The notes below the pieces were generated by a model. That model saw only the letters and a list, made by a program, of their open reading frames with translations. It searched no databases and was not told where the DNA came from. Below, piece by piece: positions 60,998 through 64,000 of a DNA stretch of 64,000 bases. Position 1 is the first letter of the stretch. Each line of letters starts with the position of its first letter. Source of the stretch: Citrobacter freundii (GTDB lineage: Bacteria; Pseudomonadota; Gammaproteobacteria; Enterobacterales; Enterobacteriaceae); contig NZ_CP099222.1 in assembly GCF_029717145.1 (NCBI RefSeq), forward strand, positions 1,488,001 through 1,552,000, read 5' to 3'. The position numbers and the translations under genes are program-made.

Positions 60998-63844
60998 TTG
61001 AAATACCTTGCTTCTGTTCATGCAACCCTAAAAGTCTCACGCTACCTGTTCAGAGCGCTGGCGCTGCTGGTCTGGCTTCTGATTGCTTTTGCGAGTGTGT
61101 TCTACATTGTGAATGCGCTGCATCAGCGAGAATCGGAGATCCGTCAGGAGTTTACGCTTAGCTCCGATCAGGCGCAGCGCTACATTCAGCGCACGTCTGA
61201 TGTGATCAAAGAGCTGAAATATATTGCAGAGAACCGCTTAACGGCGGAAAACGGCGTGATGTCGCTGCGGGCGCGGGATGACAAAACCGTTGTGCCTAAT
61301 TTTGAGCCGTTGTTTGCTGATTCCGACTGTGCGGTGATGGGCAACGCCTGGCGTGGTTCACTGGAATCGCTGGCGTGGTTTATGCGCTACTGGCGCGACA
61401 ATTTCTCCGCCGCCTATGACTTAAACCGCGTGTTTCTGATCGGCAGCGATAACCTGTGTATGGCCAACTTTGGTCTGCGTGATATGCCCGTTGAACGCGA
61501 TGAGGCGTTGAAAGCGTTGCATGAACGCATCGTTAAGTACCGCAATGCGCCGCAGGACGAAAACGGCAATAACCTGTTCTGGATAAGCCAGGGGCCGCGT
61601 CCGGGCGTGGGCTATTTTTATGCGCTGACGCCGGTGTATCTGGCTAATCGCCTGCAGGCGCTACTCGGCGTTGAGCAGCCGATTCGTATGGAAAACTTCT
61701 TCACGCCGGGTAATCTGCCGATGGGCGTGACTATCCTTGATGAAAATGGTCACGCACTGATTTCTCTGGCTGGCCCTGAGGGGACGATCAAAGCTGAACC
61801 GCGCTGGATGCAGGAGCGTTCCTGGTTTGGTTATACGCCGGGTTTTCGCGAGCTGGTGCTGAAGAAAAATCTGCCGCCATCATCGCTCAGTATTGTGTAT
61901 TCCGTCCCGGTCGATCTGGTGCTGGAACGTATTCGCATGTTGATCCTCAACGCTATTCTGTTGAATGTGCTGGTGGGCGCGGCGTTGTTTATGCTGGCAC
62001 GTATGTATGAGCGACGTATTTTTATCCCTGCGGAAAGCGATGCCCAGCGTCTGGAAGAACATGAACAGTTTAACCGTAAAATTGTTGCCTCTGCGCCAGT
62101 CGGTATTTGTATTCTGCGCACTATCGACGGTATTAACATCCTGAGTAACGAGTTGGCGCATACCTATCTGAATATGTTGACCCACGAGGACAGGCAGCGG
62201 CTAACACAGATCATCTGCGGTCAGCAGGTTAATTTCGTTGATGTGCTCACCAGCAATAATACCAATCTGCAAATCAGCTTTGTGCATTCGCGCTATCGCA
62301 ATGAAAACGTGGCGATTTGCGTACTGGTTGATGTTAGCGCACGTGTCAAAATGGAAGAGTCGCTGCAGGAGATGGCGCAGGCAGCGGAGCAGGCTAGCCA
62401 GTCTAAATCGATGTTCCTCGCCACAGTCAGCCATGAGCTGCGTACGCCGCTGTACGGCATTATCGGCAACCTGGATTTGCTGCAAACCAAAGAGTTGCCG
62501 AGTGGTGTCGATCGGTTGGTCACGGCGATGAACAACTCCTCAAGCCTGCTGCTGAAAATTATCAGCGATATTCTCGACTTCTCAAAAATTGAATCTGAAC
62601 AGCTTAAGATTGAGCCGCGTGAGTTTTCACCGCGCGAGGTGATGAACCACATAACGGCCAACTACCTGCCGCTGGTGGTACGTAAGCAGCTGGGATTGTA
62701 CTGTTTCATCGAACCGGATGTGCCGGTGGCGTTGAATGGCGATCCCATGCGCTTGCAGCAGGTGATCTCTAATCTGTTGAGCAATGCGATTAAGTTCACC
62801 GATACCGGCTGCATTGTGCTGCATGTGCAGCGTCATGGTGATTATCTCAGTATTCGCGTACGTGATACCGGCGTGGGTATTCCGGCCAAAGAAGTCGTGC
62901 GTCTGTTCGATCCGTTCTTTCAGGTCGGCACCGGGGTTCAGCGTAATTTCCAGGGGACCGGATTGGGGCTGGCGATTTGTGAAAAACTGATCAGCATGAT
63001 GGATGGTGATATATCCGTCGATTCCGAACCCGGAATGGGCAGCCAGTTTACGGTGCGTATTCCACTGTATGGTGCGCAGTATCCGCTGAAGAAAAGTGTG
63101 GAAGGGCTGACCAATACCCGCTGCTGGCTGGCGGTACGTAATGCTTCACTGTATCGCTTTATCGAAGCCAGCCTGACGCGTAACGGGATGACGGTGCTGC
63201 GCTATGAAGGTCAGCAACCCGACGCTGATGACGTGCTGATTGCCGATGATGTGCAGGAACAGGCATGGCAGGGACGCGCCGCGGTGATTTTCTGTCGCCG
63301 ACATATCGGCATTCCGCAGGAGAGAGCGCCGGGTGAGTGGGTGCACAGCGTGGCCTCACCGCACGAGCTGCCTGCGCTGCTGGCGCATATATATCGCGTT
63401 GAGCTGGAGGATGAAAATCTCTCCAGCGCGCTGCCTGCCCCGGATAAAATCGGCAGTACCCACGATGACATGATGATTCTGGTGGTTGACGATCATCCGA
63501 TCAACCGCCGCTTGTTGGCCGATCAGTTGGGATCGTTGGGGTATCAGTGCAAAACCGCCAATGACGGTGTGGATGCGCTCAATGTGTTGAGCAAAAATCA
63601 TATCGATATCGTGTTGAGCGACGTCAACATGCCGAATATGGACGGTTACCGCCTGACGCAACGCATTCGTCAGCTGGGGCTCACACTACCGGTGGTTGGC
63701 GTAACGGCGAACGCACTGGCAGAAGAGAAGCAGCGTTGTCTGGAGTCAGGGATGGATAGTTGCTTATCCAAGCCGGTGACGTTGGATGTGCTGAAGCAGA
63801 CGCTGACGGTGTATGCGGAAAGAGTGAGAAAAACGCGGGGATAA
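60998..63844 (+). CDS. rcsC: Hybrid sensor kinase RcsC (Rcs envelope stress phosphorelay)
   Basis: RcsC passes phosphate through RcsD to RcsB to control capsule, motility and envelope stress genes. I chose a TTG start at 60998 (LKYLASVHATLK), which aligns with the E. coli N-terminus, gives 948 residues and follows GAGGCGGAG; a TTG at 60929 would add 23 residues. Two membrane helices flank a periplasmic domain (about 20-40 and 310-332). The H-box ATVSHELRTPLYG, the G-box GTGLGLAICEK and a C-terminal receiver (IVLSDVNMPNMDGYRL) are visible. rcsB converges from the other side. Confidence 0.95.
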   Translation: MKYLASVHATLKVSRYLFRALALLVWLLIAFASVFYIVNALHQRESEIRQEFTLSSDQAQRYIQRTSDVIKELKYIAENRLTAENGVMSLRARDDKTVVPNFEPLFADSDCAVMGNAWRGSLESLAWFMRYWRDNFSAAYDLNRVFLIGSDNLCMANFGLRDMPVERDEALKALHERIVKYRNAPQDENGNNLFWISQGPRPGVGYFYALTPVYLANRLQALLGVEQPIRMENFFTPGNLPMGVTILDENGHALISLAGPEGTIKAEPRWMQERSWFGYTPGFRELVLKKNLPPSSLSIVYSVPVDLVLERIRMLILNAILLNVLVGAALFMLARMYERRIFIPAESDAQRLEEHEQFNRKIVASAPVGICILRTIDGINILSNELAHTYLNMLTHEDRQRLTQIICGQQVNFVDVLTSNNTNLQISFVHSRYRNENVAICVLVDVSARVKMEESLQEMAQAAEQASQSKSMFLATVSHELRTPLYGIIGNLDLLQTKELPSGVDRLVTAMNNSSSLLLKIISDILDFSKIESEQLKIEPREFSPREVMNHITANYLPLVVRKQLGLYCFIEPDVPVALNGDPMRLQQVISNLLSNAIKFTDTGCIVLHVQRHGDYLSIRVRDTGVGIPAKEVVRLFDPFFQVGTGVQRNFQGTGLGLAICEKLISMMDGDISVDSEPGMGSQFTVRIPLYGAQYPLKKSVEGLTNTRCWLAVRNASLYRFIEASLTRNGMTVLRYEGQQPDADDVLIADDVQEQAWQGRAAVIFCRRHIGIPQERAPGEWVHSVASPHELPALLAHIYRVELEDENLSSALPAPDKIGSTHDDMMILVVDDHPINRRLLADQLGSLGYQCKTANDGVDALNVLSKNHIDIVLSDVNMPNMDGYRLTQRIRQLGLTLPVVGVTANALAEEKQRCLESGMDSCLSKPVTLDVLKQTLTVYAERVRKTRG

Positions 63845-63848
63845 AAAA

Positions 63849-63940
63849 TGCCGGATGGCGGTGTTTGCCTTATCCGGCCTACGGAACATACCTCAATGAG
63901 GTATCGTTCGTAGGCCGGATAAACGTAGCGCCATCAGGCA
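63849..63940. repeat. REP pair (BIME) between rcsC and rcsB
   Basis: TGCCGGATGGCGG...CTTATCCGGCCTACG (63849-63883) and the inverted CGTAGGCCGGATAAACG...CATCAGGCA (63909-63940) flank a small palindrome ATACCTCAATGAGGTAT. The pair lies between two convergent genes. Confidence 0.93.
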
Positions 63941-63958
63941 TGTTGATGGTAAAAGGAA

Positions 63959-64000
63959 TCAGTCTTTGTCGGACGGGCTTAGCGTCACGGACGAGAGATA
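63959..64000 (-). CDS. rcsB: Response regulator RcsB, last 13 codons
   Basis: The minus strand reads YLSSVTLSPSDKD followed by TGA, matching the C-terminal end of RcsB. The rest lies beyond the window. RcsB is the output regulator of the Rcs phosphorelay. The convergent rcsC-rcsB order is conserved in enterics. Confidence 0.9.
   Translation of the reverse strand, partial: YLSSVTLSPSDKD

Noticed and set aside
1-64000. Prophage, insertion sequence, CRISPR array, defence island or integron
   Set aside because: No transposase, integrase, cas, phage structural or toxin-antitoxin gene is visible. All repeats are REP, ERIC or similar short intergenic elements, and gene order is standard enteric core.
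1-64000. tRNA, rRNA or riboswitch genes
   Set aside because: No cloverleaf, rRNA or known riboswitch motif was recognised in any gap. Small RNAs cannot be excluded without covariance-model searches.

Overview
The window is a stretch of chromosomal core genome from an enteric bacterium (Enterobacteriaceae), closest in gene content to Citrobacter or Salmonella. Gene order follows the E. coli/Salmonella segment lrhA-nuo-men-arn-glp-nrd-gyrA-ato-rcsC. A cheV gene next to nuoN and a LysR regulator/MFS pair next to glpQ are Salmonella-like traits. The ato (acetoacetate) operon between gyrA and rcsC is an E. coli-like trait. GyrA carries Thr at position 83, which is the wild-type residue described for Citrobacter freundii. 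Citrobacter is the best fit, but the species cannot be fixed from the sequence alone. I see no rRNA, tRNA, CRISPR, prophage, transposon or defence island.

Layout. 1-421: 3' end of lrhA and its terminator. 422-1047: long nuo leader. 1048-16331: the 13-gene nuo operon (nuoA, B, fused CD, E-N) for NADH dehydrogenase I, broken by an ERIC element (nuoF/nuoG) and by a REP plus a 136-bp dyad repeat (nuoL/nuoM). 16346-19220: cheV with a sigma-28 promoter, rnz, elaA, elaB. 19325-26376: menaquinone cluster menF-D-H-B-C-E. 26324-33709: arnBCADTEF operon for 4-amino-4-deoxy-L-arabinose modification of lipid A, with a PmrA-type box upstream. pmrD and ais, which flank this operon in E. coli, are both absent here. 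33998-36603: nudI, yfaZ, yfaY. 36729-43497: divergent glpACB and glpTQ, for anaerobic glycerol-3-phosphate use. 43558-45844: LysR regulator and MFS transporter of unknown substrate. 45848-49630: nrdAB and yfaE, with DnaA and NrdR boxes upstream. 50000-53568: ubiG and gyrA. 53567-60830: atoSC two-component system and atoDAEB, with a sigma-54 promoter and a large AtoC palindrome. 60998-64000: rcsC and the last codons of rcsB, converging on a REP pair.

How the genes work together. NuoA-N, the Men enzymes and GlpACB form a quinone-linked respiratory set: NADH and glycerol-3-phosphate electrons enter the quinone pool, and menaquinone and ubiquinone (UbiG) are made by neighbouring genes. Arn, RcsC/RcsB and YfaZ belong to the envelope. 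Translational coupling by 1-11 nt overlaps is frequent in nuo, men, arn, glp and ato. I found no clearly undescribed system. The points most worth a second look are the missing pmrD/ais, the 136-bp dyad inside nuo, the LysR/MFS pair, a possible 15-codon ORF upstream of yfaZ, and the altered active site of YfaY.
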